This document shows positions 17,994 through 26,040 of a stretch of 64,000 nucleotides of DNA, one piece after another. A program made the translations under genes and the position numbers. Every line of letters begins with the position of its first letter. The stretch's first letter is position 1. The DNA comes from Kineococcus mangrovi (lineage in GTDB: Bacteria; Actinomycetota; Actinomycetes; Actinomycetales; Kineococcaceae): contig NZ_JBGGTQ010000002.1 of the NCBI RefSeq assembly GCF_041320705.1, positions 310,001 to 374,000 on the forward strand, read 5' to 3'. The notes under the pieces are model-generated. The model had not been told where the DNA came from. It did not search any database and saw only the letters and a program-made list of their open reading frames with translations.

Positions 17994-19690
17994 CGCGCCG
18001 CCCCCGTCAGGTCCGCCGAGGGGTTCGAGGCGGCCGAGGAGTCGTGGACGGGGTTCCCGGCGACGAACGTCAGGTCGGTCCGCACCTCGTGCAGGTCGCG
18101 GGGGTCCAGGGAGAACGGGTCCACACAGGCGACGGTGAGGTCGGCGACGGCACCGGGGGTGATCGTGCCGGCGTCGTCGTGGCGGTTGATCCAGGCCGAA
18201 CCGGCGGTGTACGCGTGCAGCGCCTCGGTCAGGGTCAACGCCTGCTCGGGCAGGAACGGCGGGGCCTCCTCCCCGGGCGGGGTGCGGTTCACCGCGACGT
18301 GGACCGCCTGCCAGGGGTCCGGCGTGGACACCGGCCAGTCCGAGCCCATGACGAGGCGGGCGCCGGTCCGCAGCAACCCCCCGAAGGGGTACTGCCAGGA
18401 GTTCCGCTCCGGCCCCAGCAGGGGTGTGGTCAACGCGGTCATCTGCTCCTCCTCGCAGGCCCACAGCGCCTGGGCGTTGGCGGTGACGTCGAGCGCGGCG
18501 AACCGGGGCACGTCGTCGGGGTGGACGACCTGCAGGTGCGCCAGGTGGTGGCGGCCGCCCCGGGCGGCGGGGGACCGCCGGGCCGCGGCCACGGCGTCCA
18601 GGGCGTCCCGCACGGCGCGGTCGCCGATGACGTGGACGTGGACGTCGAACCCCGCGGCGTCCAGGGCGGGCACGACGGCCAGCAGCAGGTCCCGGTCGAG
18701 GTGGGACAGACCCGTCCCGCCCGAGCTGCACCCGCAGCCGTCGAGGTAGGGGCTCAGCATGGACGCGGTGCGGTTCTCCGCCACGCCGTCGAGCATGATC
18801 TTGACGCTCGTGGTCCGGAACCGGTCCGACCCGGCGGCGGCCACCCGGTCGCGGTGCGCGACGAACCCGGCCACCACCTCCTCGACCTCCTCGACCCTCC
18901 GGCCGCGCGGCCACCACAGGGCTCCCACGACGCGGGCGGTGAGGGTGCCGGCGGCCGCGGCCCGCTGGTAGACGGGCGTGGTGTCGGAGTGCCCGGCGTA
19001 GGCGCCGACGATGGCGTCCTGCCAGCCGGTGACGCCCACGGAGTGCAGGTACCGCTGGCCCTCGGCGAGCCCGGCCGCGAGGTCGTCCTCGGTGACCGGG
19101 GGGAGCAGGCGGCTGACGAGACCCATCGCACCCTCGTGCAGCGTGCCCGACGGGGTGCCGTCGGCGTCGCGCTCGACCCGGCCGTCGACCGGGTCGGGGG
19201 TCCGCGCGTCGACACCGGCCAGTTCCAGCGCCCGGCTGTTGGCCCAGGCGCCGTGGTGGTCGCGGTTGAGCAGGAAGGCCGGCCGGTCGGGCACGACCCG
19301 GTCGAGGTCCTCCCGCCGGGGGGTGCCGCCGGGGAAGTCGGCCATCGACCACCCCCCGCCGGTGATCCACTCCCCGGGGTGAGCGGCCGCGTGCGCGGCG
19401 ACCTCCTCCAGCGCGGCCCGCGCGCCGTGGACCTCGCTGAGGTCGCAGCCCAGTCGCTCCAGACCGCCCATCACGGGGTGGACGTGGGCGTCGGTGAACC
19501 CGGGCAGCACCAGCCGGCCGGCGAGGTCCACCGTGCGGGTGCCCGGACCCGCCCAGCCCCGGACGTCGGCGTCGGTCCCGACCGCGCTCACTCGGCCACC
19601 GGCGACGGCCACCGCGGTCGCGCTCGGGTGCGGTCCGGAGCCGGTGAAGACCCGCCCGGAGTGCAGGACGAGGTCCGCAGTACCGCTCAT
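17990..19690 (-). CDS. YtcJ-like metal-dependent amidohydrolase (Amidohydro_3)
   Basis: A 566-residue hydrolase with N-terminal composite beta-sandwich, metal motif DAHVHP (His69, His71), later His pairs ([26 protein letters not shown]) and the terminal metal Asp in VMGSDWPV. The family hydrolyses C-N bonds in amides, formamides and cyclic ureas. No signal peptide, so cytosolic. It is the first gene of the pot operon, coupled to potA, so it likely acts on the imported compound (for example an acylated or carbamoylated amine). That substrate role is inference. ATG 19690 lies 8 nt after a -10 box, so the transcript is probably leaderless. Confidence 0.88.
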   Translation of the reverse strand: MSGTADLVLHSGRVFTGSGPHPSATAVAVAGGRVSAVGTDADVRGWAGPGTRTVDLAGRLVLPGFTDAHVHPVMGGLERLGCDLSEVHGARAALEEVAAHAAAHPGEWITGGGWSMADFPGGTPRREDLDRVVPDRPAFLLNRDHHGAWANSRALELAGVDARTPDPVDGRVERDADGTPSGTLHEGAMGLVSRLLPPVTEDDLAAGLAEGQRYLHSVGVTGWQDAIVGAYAGHSDTTPVYQRAAAAGTLTARVVGALWWPRGRRVEEVEEVVAGFVAHRDRVAAAGSDRFRTTSVKIMLDGVAENRTASMLSPYLDGCGCSSGGTGLSHLDRDLLLAVVPALDAAGFDVHVHVIGDRAVRDALDAVAAARRSPAARGGRHHLAHLQVVHPDDVPRFAALDVTANAQALWACEEEQMTALTTPLLGPERNSWQYPFGGLLRTGARLVMGSDWPVSTPDPWQAVHVAVNRTPPGEEAPPFLPEQALTLTEALHAYTAGSAWINRHDDAGTITPGAVADLTVACVDPFSLDPRDLHEVRTDLTFVAGNPVHDSSAASNPSADLTGAAR

Positions 19691-19698
19691 GGCATCGG

Positions 19699-19736
19699 AA
19701 GGTACAAGCAGATCGCCTCCGGAACAACGGATTCGG
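19699..19736 (-). promoter_or_regulatory. promoter of the amidohydrolase-pot operon with shared -35 box
   Basis: Minus strand: TTGTTC (19727-19722), 17-nt spacer, TACCTT (19704-19699), then 8 nt to ATG. The -35 is embedded in CCGAATCCGTTGT (19736-19724), one of three copies of CSRAAYCCSTTGT in this island. Confidence 0.6.
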
Positions 19737-19790
19737 TGTTTCGATCGTGTTGCCGCCGCGCGTTTCCCCCGCGGTCGCCCCCGTCGCGGT

Positions 19791-21161
19791 TCAGTGCGCG
19801 GTGAGCCGGGCCAGGACGCCCGACAGGGGTGTCGGCCGCCCCAGGCCGTTCTCGGCGGCGTCGGCCGCCCGCGCCACCAGCAGGCCGGCGTTGACGCCGA
19901 GCCACCGCAGCGGTTCCGGTTCCCAGCGCGGCGGGACGTGCCCGAACCACGGCAGCCGCAGGAGTTCGGAGTCGCGCCCCGTGATGCTGGCCGCCAGGGT
20001 CCGGCCCGCCAGGTTCGCGGTGCCCACGCCGTCCCCGACGTAGCCGCCGGCGCTGCCGAGGCCGGTCGCCGGGTCGTGCCGCACGCAGGCGTGCCAGTCG
20101 CGGGCGATGCCGAGCGGTCCGCCCCAGGCGTGGGTGAACCGGGCTCCGGCGACGGCGGGGAACATGTCCCGCAGGGTGGCCCTGAGCTTGCCGAACACCG
20201 CCTCGTCCCGGTCGAACCCCGGCCGGATCGAGGACCCGAAGTGGTAGGGCGCACCGCGACCGCCGAAGGCGAGGCGGTCGTCGGCCGTGCGCTGGCCGTA
20301 GACGACGACGTGCCGGTGGTCGGAGAACGTCTCCCCGCCCTCCAGGCCGACCTGGTCCCAGAAGCGCGCCGGGAGGGGTTCGGTGGCGACCATGAGCGAG
20401 TAGACCGGGACGACCTCGCGCGTGCCCGTGGTCGCCGTCCACGCCTCGGTGGCCCGCACGACGTGCCGGGCCCGGACCGTGCCGCGGTCGGTGCGGACCC
20501 GGCCGGCCTCGACCTGCGTGGCGCGGGTGCCCTCGACGACGCGGCCGCCGCGCCGCTCCACCGCCGCGGCCAGCCCGCGCGCCAGGCGCAGCGGGTGGAT
20601 GCGCGCGCAGTCCGGCGCGTACGTGGCGCCGAGGGCGCGCGTCATGCCGACGGTCTTGCGGGTCTGCTCGGCGTCCAGCAACCGCAGCCGCTCCGGGGAC
20701 CCCGCGCGCTCGTCGGCCGCGACCTCGGCCGCGGCCCGGGCCAGCTGGGGCCCGCTGCGCGCCACGACGACGGTGCCCCCGCGGCGGAAGTGGCACTCGA
20801 TGCCCTCGGCGCGCACGACGCGTTCGACCTCGTCGATCGTAGCGCGCATGGCCTCCCGCATCGCGCGGGCCGCGACGGGACCGTGCTCGGCGGCCAGGGC
20901 GTTCTCCCCCTGGGGCAGCAGCGCCGAGCACCAGCCGCCGTTGCGGCCGCTGGCCCCGAACCCGACCCGCTCGGCCTCGACGACCAGGACGGAGGCTCCC
21001 GGGTCGTGCTCCAGGACGTGGTACGCCGTCCACAACCCGGTGTACCCGGCGCCGACGACGCAGACGTCGACCTCGGTGTCGCCGTCGAGGGGTTCGCGGG
21101 CCGGCTCCGGGGGTGCGGTGTCGGCCCACAGGGAACGCACGGGCCGGGGTCGCGCCGTCAC
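19791..21161 (-). CDS. FAD-dependent amine oxidoreductase (DAO/PuuB-like)
   Basis: A 456-residue flavoprotein with dinucleotide-binding motif VCVVGAGYTGLWTAYHVLEH (about residues 28-47), the E-x6-G-A-SGRNGG motif, and a C-terminal FAD-closing segment (GGYVGDGVGTANLAGRTLA). It belongs to the DAO superfamily branch containing gamma-glutamylputrescine oxidase. Such enzymes oxidise an amine to an aldehyde or imine, releasing hydrogen peroxide. GTG 21161 overlaps the aminotransferase stop (GTGA). It lies 100 bp upstream of the amidohydrolase-pot operon on the same strand, which has its own promoter. A paralogue lies at 23155. Confidence 0.88.
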   Translation of the reverse strand: MTARPRPVRSLWADTAPPEPAREPLDGDTEVDVCVVGAGYTGLWTAYHVLEHDPGASVLVVEAERVGFGASGRNGGWCSALLPQGENALAAEHGPVAARAMREAMRATIDEVERVVRAEGIECHFRRGGTVVVARSGPQLARAAAEVAADERAGSPERLRLLDAEQTRKTVGMTRALGATYAPDCARIHPLRLARGLAAAVERRGGRVVEGTRATQVEAGRVRTDRGTVRARHVVRATEAWTATTGTREVVPVYSLMVATEPLPARFWDQVGLEGGETFSDHRHVVVYGQRTADDRLAFGGRGAPYHFGSSIRPGFDRDEAVFGKLRATLRDMFPAVAGARFTHAWGGPLGIARDWHACVRHDPATGLGSAGGYVGDGVGTANLAGRTLAASITGRDSELLRLPWFGHVPPRWEPEPLRWLGVNAGLLVARAADAAENGLGRPTPLSGVLARLTAH

Positions 21162-22552
21162 AGCAGTCGACCCGCCTCGACGAGCACCGACCGCAGCCGC
21201 TGCTCGATGTCGTCGAAGTCGGCGGGACCGATCACCAGCGGCGGCGCGAGCTGGATCACGGGGTCGCCACGGTCGTCGGCGCGGCAGTACAGCCCGGCCT
21301 CCCACAGGGCCGGGGAGAGGAAACCCCGCAGCAGGCGCTCGGACTCGGCCTCGTCGAACGTCTCCCGCGTGGTCTGGTCCTTCACCAGCTCGATGCCGTA
21401 GAAGAACCCCGCGCCGCGCACGTCACCGACGATCGGCAGGTCGAGCAGACGTTCCAGCGCCCGCCGGAACAGCGGGGCGTTCTCGTGGACGTGCTGGACG
21501 AGCCCCTCGCGTTCGAAGAAGTCGAGGTTGGCCATCGCCACGGCCGCCGAGACGGGGTGGCCGCCGAACGTGTACCCGTGCGCGAACACCTCCCCCGGAC
21601 CGCGGAACGGTTCGAAGAGGCGCTGGGAGGCGATGACCGCGCCGAGCGGGGAGTACCCGCTGGTGAGCCCCTTGGCGCAGGTGATGACGTCGGGGACGTA
21701 GTCGAAGTCCTTGCAGGCGAACAGCTCTCCGATGCGTCCGAAGGCGCAGATCGTCTCGTCGGAGACGAGCAGGACGTCGAACTCGTCGCAGATCTCGCGC
21801 AACCGCTCGAAGTAGCCCGGTGGCGGCGGGAAGCAGCCACCGGCGTTCTGGACGGGTTCGACGAAGACCGCGGCCACGGTGTCCGGCCCCTCGAACTCGA
21901 TGGCCTCCCCCACCCGGTCGGCGGCCCAGCGACCGAACGCCTTGGGGTCCTCCCGCAGGTGTGCGGGGGCGCGGTAGGAGTTGGTGCTGGGCACCCGGGA
22001 GGTCCCGGGCACCAGCGGTTCGAAGTCGGCCTTCACCCCGGGGATGCCCGTGATGGACAAGGCCCCGTGCGTGGTGCCGTGGTAGGCGGTGGAACGGCTG
22101 ACGACCTTGTGCTTGCCCGGTTTGCCGACGCGCTTGAAGTAGGCCTTGGCGAGCTTCCAGGCCGTCTCGACGGCCTCGCTGCCGCTCGTGGTGAAGAAGA
22201 CGCGGTCCAGGTCCCCGGGCGCCTCGTGGGCGAGGCGTTCGGCCAGGTCGATCGCGGCGGGGTGGGCGTAGGACCACAGCGGGAAGAACCCCAGGGTGGA
22301 GGCCTGCCGGGCGGCGGCCTGCGCCAGTTCGGTGCGGCCGTGGCCGACCTGGACGGTGAACAGGCCGGCGAGCCCGTCGAGGTACTCCCGGCCGTGGGAG
22401 TCCCAGATGCGGGCGCCCTCGCCGCGGACGATGACGGGGACGTCGGCACCGGCGTCGAAGGGCGCGTGCCGCGTGAAGTGCATCCACAGGTGCTCGCGGG
22501 CGGCCACGGAACGGTCCGTGCCGCGCGGCGTGGTCGCGGGGAGGCTGGACAT
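21158..22552 (-). CDS. class III PLP aminotransferase (putrescine/omega-amine type)
   Basis: A 464-residue fold-type I aminotransferase: TTSGSEAVETAWKLA, PLP Asp in LLVSDETICAFGR, and Schiff-base Lys294 in ITCAKGLTSGY. FFPLWSYAHPAAIDLAERLA and YHGTTHGALSITG fit SpuC-like putrescine/omega-amine:pyruvate transaminases. It would move the amino group of putrescine or a similar amine to pyruvate, giving 4-aminobutyraldehyde. ATG 22552 lies 7 nt after a -10 box. It is coupled to the FAD oxidase downstream. Confidence 0.9.
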   Translation of the reverse strand: MSSLPATTPRGTDRSVAAREHLWMHFTRHAPFDAGADVPVIVRGEGARIWDSHGREYLDGLAGLFTVQVGHGRTELAQAAARQASTLGFFPLWSYAHPAAIDLAERLAHEAPGDLDRVFFTTSGSEAVETAWKLAKAYFKRVGKPGKHKVVSRSTAYHGTTHGALSITGIPGVKADFEPLVPGTSRVPSTNSYRAPAHLREDPKAFGRWAADRVGEAIEFEGPDTVAAVFVEPVQNAGGCFPPPPGYFERLREICDEFDVLLVSDETICAFGRIGELFACKDFDYVPDVITCAKGLTSGYSPLGAVIASQRLFEPFRGPGEVFAHGYTFGGHPVSAAVAMANLDFFEREGLVQHVHENAPLFRRALERLLDLPIVGDVRGAGFFYGIELVKDQTTRETFDEAESERLLRGFLSPALWEAGLYCRADDRGDPVIQLAPPLVIGPADFDDIEQRLRSVLVEAGRLL

Positions 22553-22559
22553 GCGCCGG

Positions 22560-22597
22560 ACACTAGACCGGCCGGTACAGCTCCACAAGGGATTCCG
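22560..22597 (-). promoter_or_regulatory. promoter/operator of the aminotransferase operon
   Basis: Minus strand: TTGTGG (22588-22583), 17-nt spacer, TAGTGT (22565-22560), 7 nt to ATG, predicting a leaderless transcript. CGGAATCCCTTGT (22597-22585) covers the -35. A second element GTGGAGCTGTACCG (22586-22573) fills the spacer; a 13/14 match lies before the FAD oxidase at 23155. Confidence 0.65.
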
Positions 22598-22627
22598 TCG
22601 CCCGATTCCCGTCCTGCCGCGGAAAAG

Positions 22628-23095
22628 TCAGCGAGTGCCCCAGTTGTAGAGCTGTTTGCGCAGGCTCAGGTACACGAACGTTTCGGTGGCGACGACACCG
22701 GGGACGGCGCGCACCTTGGCGTTGATGATCTCCAGGAGACCGTCGTCGTCCTCGCAGACGGCCTCGACGATCACGTCGAACGACCCGGCCGTCATGACGA
22801 CGTAGTCGATCTCGGGGATCTCGGCGAGCCGGTCGGCCACGACGCGGGTGTCCCCCTCGGCGCGGATGCCGATCATGGCCTGGCGGGCGAAGCCCACCTG
22901 GACGGGGTCGGTCACCGCGACGATCTGCATGACCCCGCTGTCCAGGAGGCGCTGCACCCGCTGCCGGACCGCGGCCTCCGACAACCCGACGGCCTTGCCG
23001 ATCGCCGCGTAGGACATCCGGCCGTCCTCCTGCAGGACCTCGATGATCCGTTTGGAGAGGTCGTCCAGGGCGAGTGCGGGCTGTCGGTTCGGCAC
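22628..23095 (-). CDS. Lrp/AsnC-family transcriptional regulator
   Basis: A 155-residue regulator: winged helix-turn-helix (LDDLSKRIIEVLQEDGRMSY, then AIGKAVGLSEAAVRQRVQRL) and a C-terminal RAM domain (about 65-150) that binds small effectors and drives octamer assembly. It sits between the aminotransferase operon and the divergent FAD oxidase, so it is the likely local regulator. GTG 23095 lies 6 nt after TAACAT (23107-23102). Its promoter overlaps the shared box at 23110-23122, suggesting autoregulation. The effector is unknown; an amine or amino acid is plausible. Confidence 0.92.
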   Translation of the reverse strand: MPNRQPALALDDLSKRIIEVLQEDGRMSYAAIGKAVGLSEAAVRQRVQRLLDSGVMQIVAVTDPVQVGFARQAMIGIRAEGDTRVVADRLAEIPEIDYVVMTAGSFDVIVEAVCEDDDGLLEIINAKVRAVPGVVATETFVYLSLRKQLYNWGTR

Positions 23096-23101
23096 TCCCC
23101 G

Positions 23102-23152
23102 ATGTTACGCGAAACCCCTTGTCCCGCCGGAGACGTCGCGGTACAACTCCAC
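23102..23152. promoter_or_regulatory. divergent promoter region of Lrp gene and FAD oxidase
   Basis: Plus strand: TTGTCC (23119-23124), exactly 17 nt, TACAAC (23142-23147), 7 nt to GTG 23155. CGAAACCCCTTGT (23110-23122) overlaps this -35. CGGTACAACTCCAC (23139-23152) overlaps the -10 and is the inverted partner of the element at 22573-22586. The minus-strand -10 of the Lrp gene (TAACAT) lies at 23107-23102. Confidence 0.65.
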
Positions 23153-23154
23153 GG

Positions 23155-24552
23155 GTGCCGTTCCTCACCTCGAGTTCACCGGCCGTCGACGACTCCCTGC
23201 GGGCGGTCGCCAGCACCCCGTTCTGGCTGGACGACCCCGGCCGGCCCGCCCCCGAACCGCCCCTCATCACCGGCACCCGCGCCGACCTCGTCGTCGTGGG
23301 CGGCGGCTTCACGGGGTTGTGGACGGCGTTGCGCGCCAAGGAGCGCGACCCCGGCCGCGACGTGCTGCTGCTGGAGGGGGCCTGGGTGGGCTGGGCCGCC
23401 TCGGGCCGCAACGGCGGTTTCGTCGACGCGAGCCTGACCCACGGCCGCAGCAACGGGGAACTGCACCTGCCGGCGGAGGTCGACCGGCTCGACGCGCTCG
23501 GCCTGGCGAACCTCGACGGGCTGCAGGCCGACGCGGCCCGGTACGGCTGGGACTGCGACTTCGAGCGCACCGGCGGGTTGTCGGTGGCGACCGAGGCGTA
23601 CCAGGTCGACCAGCTGCGCGCCGCACCCGGGTTCCTCGACGCGGCGGCCGTGCGCAGGGAGGTCGACTCCCCGACCTACCTGGCGGGGGCCTGGACGCGC
23701 GACGACACCGCCCTGGTGAACCCCGCCCGGCTGTGCTGGGAGCTGAAGCGGACCTGCCTCGAGCTCGGCGTGCGGATCGCGGAGCACACCGCGGTGCGGG
23801 GGATCTCCTCGACCTCGCGCGAGGTGGTGCTGCACACCGCCGGCGGTGACGTGCACGCGCGACGGGTCGCTCTGGGCACCAACGTCTTCCCCTCGCTGCT
23901 GCAGCGGTACCGGTGGCACACCATCCCCGTCTACGACTACGCCCTCGTCACCGAACCGCTGTCCGGGGAGCAGCTCGCGGCGATCGGGTGGCGGAACCGG
24001 CAGGGCGTCGGGGACCTGGGGAACCGCTTCCACTACTACCGGCGGACGGCCGACGACCGCGTCCTGTTCGGCGGGTACGACGCCGTGTACCACTACGGGC
24101 GACGGCTGTCGGCCGGGTACGACCAGAACCCGGCCTCGTTCCGCACGCTCGCCGCGCACTTCCAGCACACGTTCCCGCAGCTGCAGGACGTGCGGTTCAC
24201 CCACGCCTGGGGCGGGGCCATCGACACCTGCACGCGGTTCTTCCCGTTCTTCGGCACCGGCCACGGCGGCCGGGTCGCGCACGTGGCCGGGTACACCGGG
24301 CTGGGGGTCGGGATGACGCGCTTCGCGGCCGACGTCCTGCTGGACCTGCTGGCGCGCGAGGAGGACGGCCCCACGGAACTCACCGAGCTGGACCTCGTCC
24401 GGACCCCGCCGGTGCCGTTCCCCCCCGAACCCCTGGCGTGGGGCGGGGTGGGGGTGACGACCCGGTCCCTCGACCACGCCGACCGGCACGAGGGGCGGCG
24501 CAACGTCTGGTTGCGGACGCTGGACCGGCTGGGCCTGGGGTTCGACTCCTGA
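23155..24552 (+). CDS. FAD-dependent amine oxidoreductase (DAO/PuuB-like), second copy
   Basis: A 465-residue flavoprotein: LVVVGGGFTGLWTALRAKER (about residues 43-62), GWAASGRNGG, and terminal FAD-binding HVAGYTGLGVGMTRFAADV. It shares the plan of the oxidase at 19791 and the FTHAWGG segment, but is a diverged paralogue with its own promoter. It likely oxidises an amine or N-methyl amino acid with oxygen. GTG 23155 is a leaderless start. Divergent from the Lrp gene, convergent with the aldehyde dehydrogenase across a strong hairpin. Confidence 0.88.
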   Translation: MPFLTSSSPAVDDSLRAVASTPFWLDDPGRPAPEPPLITGTRADLVVVGGGFTGLWTALRAKERDPGRDVLLLEGAWVGWAASGRNGGFVDASLTHGRSNGELHLPAEVDRLDALGLANLDGLQADAARYGWDCDFERTGGLSVATEAYQVDQLRAAPGFLDAAAVRREVDSPTYLAGAWTRDDTALVNPARLCWELKRTCLELGVRIAEHTAVRGISSTSREVVLHTAGGDVHARRVALGTNVFPSLLQRYRWHTIPVYDYALVTEPLSGEQLAAIGWRNRQGVGDLGNRFHYYRRTADDRVLFGGYDAVYHYGRRLSAGYDQNPASFRTLAAHFQHTFPQLQDVRFTHAWGGAIDTCTRFFPFFGTGHGGRVAHVAGYTGLGVGMTRFAADVLLDLLAREEDGPTELTELDLVRTPPVPFPPEPLAWGGVGVTTRSLDHADRHEGRRNVWLRTLDRLGLGFDS

Positions 24553-24556
24553 CGCA

Positions 24557-24586
24557 CCGTCCCGGGCTCGGACGAGCCCGGGACGG
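24557..24586. terminator. bidirectional terminator hairpin
   Basis: Perfect 13-bp stem CCGTCCCGGGCTC / GAGCCCGGGACGG with tetraloop GGAC. It lies between the convergent FAD oxidase (stop 24552) and aldehyde dehydrogenase (stop 24604), so it can end both transcripts. Confidence 0.8.
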
Positions 24587-24603
24587 GCGGGTCACGGGGC
24601 GGG

Positions 24604-26040
24604 TCAGGAGTCGAGGTTCGCCATGACGTGCTTGACGCGGGTGTAGTCCTCGAACCCGTACATCGACAGGTCCTTGCCGTACCCGGACTGCTTGAACCCG
24701 CCGTGGGGCATCTCGGCGACGAGCGGGATGTGGGTGTTGATCCACACGCACCCGAAGTCGAGGGCCGCGGACATCCGCATGGCCCGGCCGAAGTCCTTCG
24801 TCCAGACGCTGGAGGCCAGGCCGTACTTCGTCCCGTTGGCCCAGCGCAGCGCCTCGTCCTCGTCGCTGAAGCGCTGGACGGTGATGACGGGGCCGAAGAC
24901 CTCGTTCTGCACGATCTCGTCGTCCTGCCGCAGACCCGAGACGACGGTGGGCTCGTAGTAGAACCCGTCGGACAGGGAGCCCGCGCCGCGCGCACCCCCC
25001 GCACCGAGCACGGCGTGGTCGGGCAGCCGGTCGACGAAACCGGACACCTGCCGCAGCTGGTTCGGGTTGTTCACCGGGCCCACGGCGGTGTCGGGGTCGT
25101 CCGGCAGGCCGATGCGCGTGGACCGGGCCTGCTCGGCCAGCGCGGCGACGAAGTCGTCGTGGACGCGCGGCGCGGCCAGCACCCGGGTCGCGGCCGTGCA
25201 GTCCTGGCCGGCGTTGAAGTACCCGGCACCGGCGATCGCCTCGGCGGCCGCCTCGACGTCGGCGTCGTCGAAGACCACCACGGGGGCCTTGCCGCCCAGT
25301 TCCAGGTGGACGCGCTTGAGGTCGTGCGAGGCAGCCTCGGCCACCTGCGTGCCCGCGCGGATCGACCCCGTGATCGCAACCAGCCCCGGGGTCGGGTCCT
25401 GCACGAGCGCGCGTCCGGTGTCGCGGTCACCGCAGACGACGTTGAGGACACCCGGGGGCAGGACCTCGTTCGCCACCTGCGCCAGCAGGACCGTCGACGC
25501 GGGGGTCGTGTCGGACGGCTTGAGCACGATCGTGTTCCCCGCCGCGAGCGCCGGGCCGATCTTCCAGACCGCCATCATCAGCGGGTAGTTCCACGGCGTC
25601 ACCTGGCCGACGACCCCGATGGGTTCGCGCCGGACCCAGGAGGTGTGCCCGGCGAGGTACTCCCCCGCGGCCCGCCCCTCCAGGACGCGGGCGGCGCCGG
25701 CGAAGAACCGGATGTGGTCGACGGCGGGCGGCAGTTCCTCGCTGCGGGTGAGGCCGACGGGTTTGCCGGTGTTGCGGACCTCGGCGGCGACGAACTCCTC
25801 GGCGCGGGACTCGATCGCGTCGGCGAGGTCGAGCAGGAACTTCTGCCGCTCGGCCGGTGTCGTGCGGCCCCAGGAGGTGAACGCGGACGAGGCCGCGGCG
25901 TAGGCGGAGCGGACGTCCTGCTCCGAGGACAGCGGGGCCGTCGCGTAGGCGGTGCCGGTCGAGGGGTCGACGACGTCGGTGGTGCGACCGTCGGCCGCGG
26001 GGACGGTCTCGCCGCCGACGACGTTGGACAGGGTCTGCAT
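24604..26040 (-). CDS. aldehyde dehydrogenase (aminobutyraldehyde/betaine-aldehyde type)
   Basis: A 478-residue NAD-dependent [40 protein letters not shown] with the general-base Glu, catalytic Cys281 in [11 protein letters not shown], and [12 protein letters not shown]. In this context it likely oxidises 4-aminobutyraldehyde or related products of the neighbouring amine oxidases and aminotransferase to the acid (GABA). ATG 26040 shares its A with the stop of the copper amine oxidase (TGATG), so oxidase and dehydrogenase are made together. The exact aldehyde is inferred. Confidence 0.92.
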   Translation of the reverse strand: MQTLSNVVGGETVPAADGRTTDVVDPSTGTAYATAPLSSEQDVRSAYAAASSAFTSWGRTTPAERQKFLLDLADAIESRAEEFVAAEVRNTGKPVGLTRSEELPPAVDHIRFFAGAARVLEGRAAGEYLAGHTSWVRREPIGVVGQVTPWNYPLMMAVWKIGPALAAGNTIVLKPSDTTPASTVLLAQVANEVLPPGVLNVVCGDRDTGRALVQDPTPGLVAITGSIRAGTQVAEAASHDLKRVHLELGGKAPVVVFDDADVEAAAEAIAGAGYFNAGQDCTAATRVLAAPRVHDDFVAALAEQARSTRIGLPDDPDTAVGPVNNPNQLRQVSGFVDRLPDHAVLGAGGARGAGSLSDGFYYEPTVVSGLRQDDEIVQNEVFGPVITVQRFSDEDEALRWANGTKYGLASSVWTKDFGRAMRMSAALDFGCVWINTHIPLVAEMPHGGFKQSGYGKDLSMYGFEDYTRVKHVMANLDS

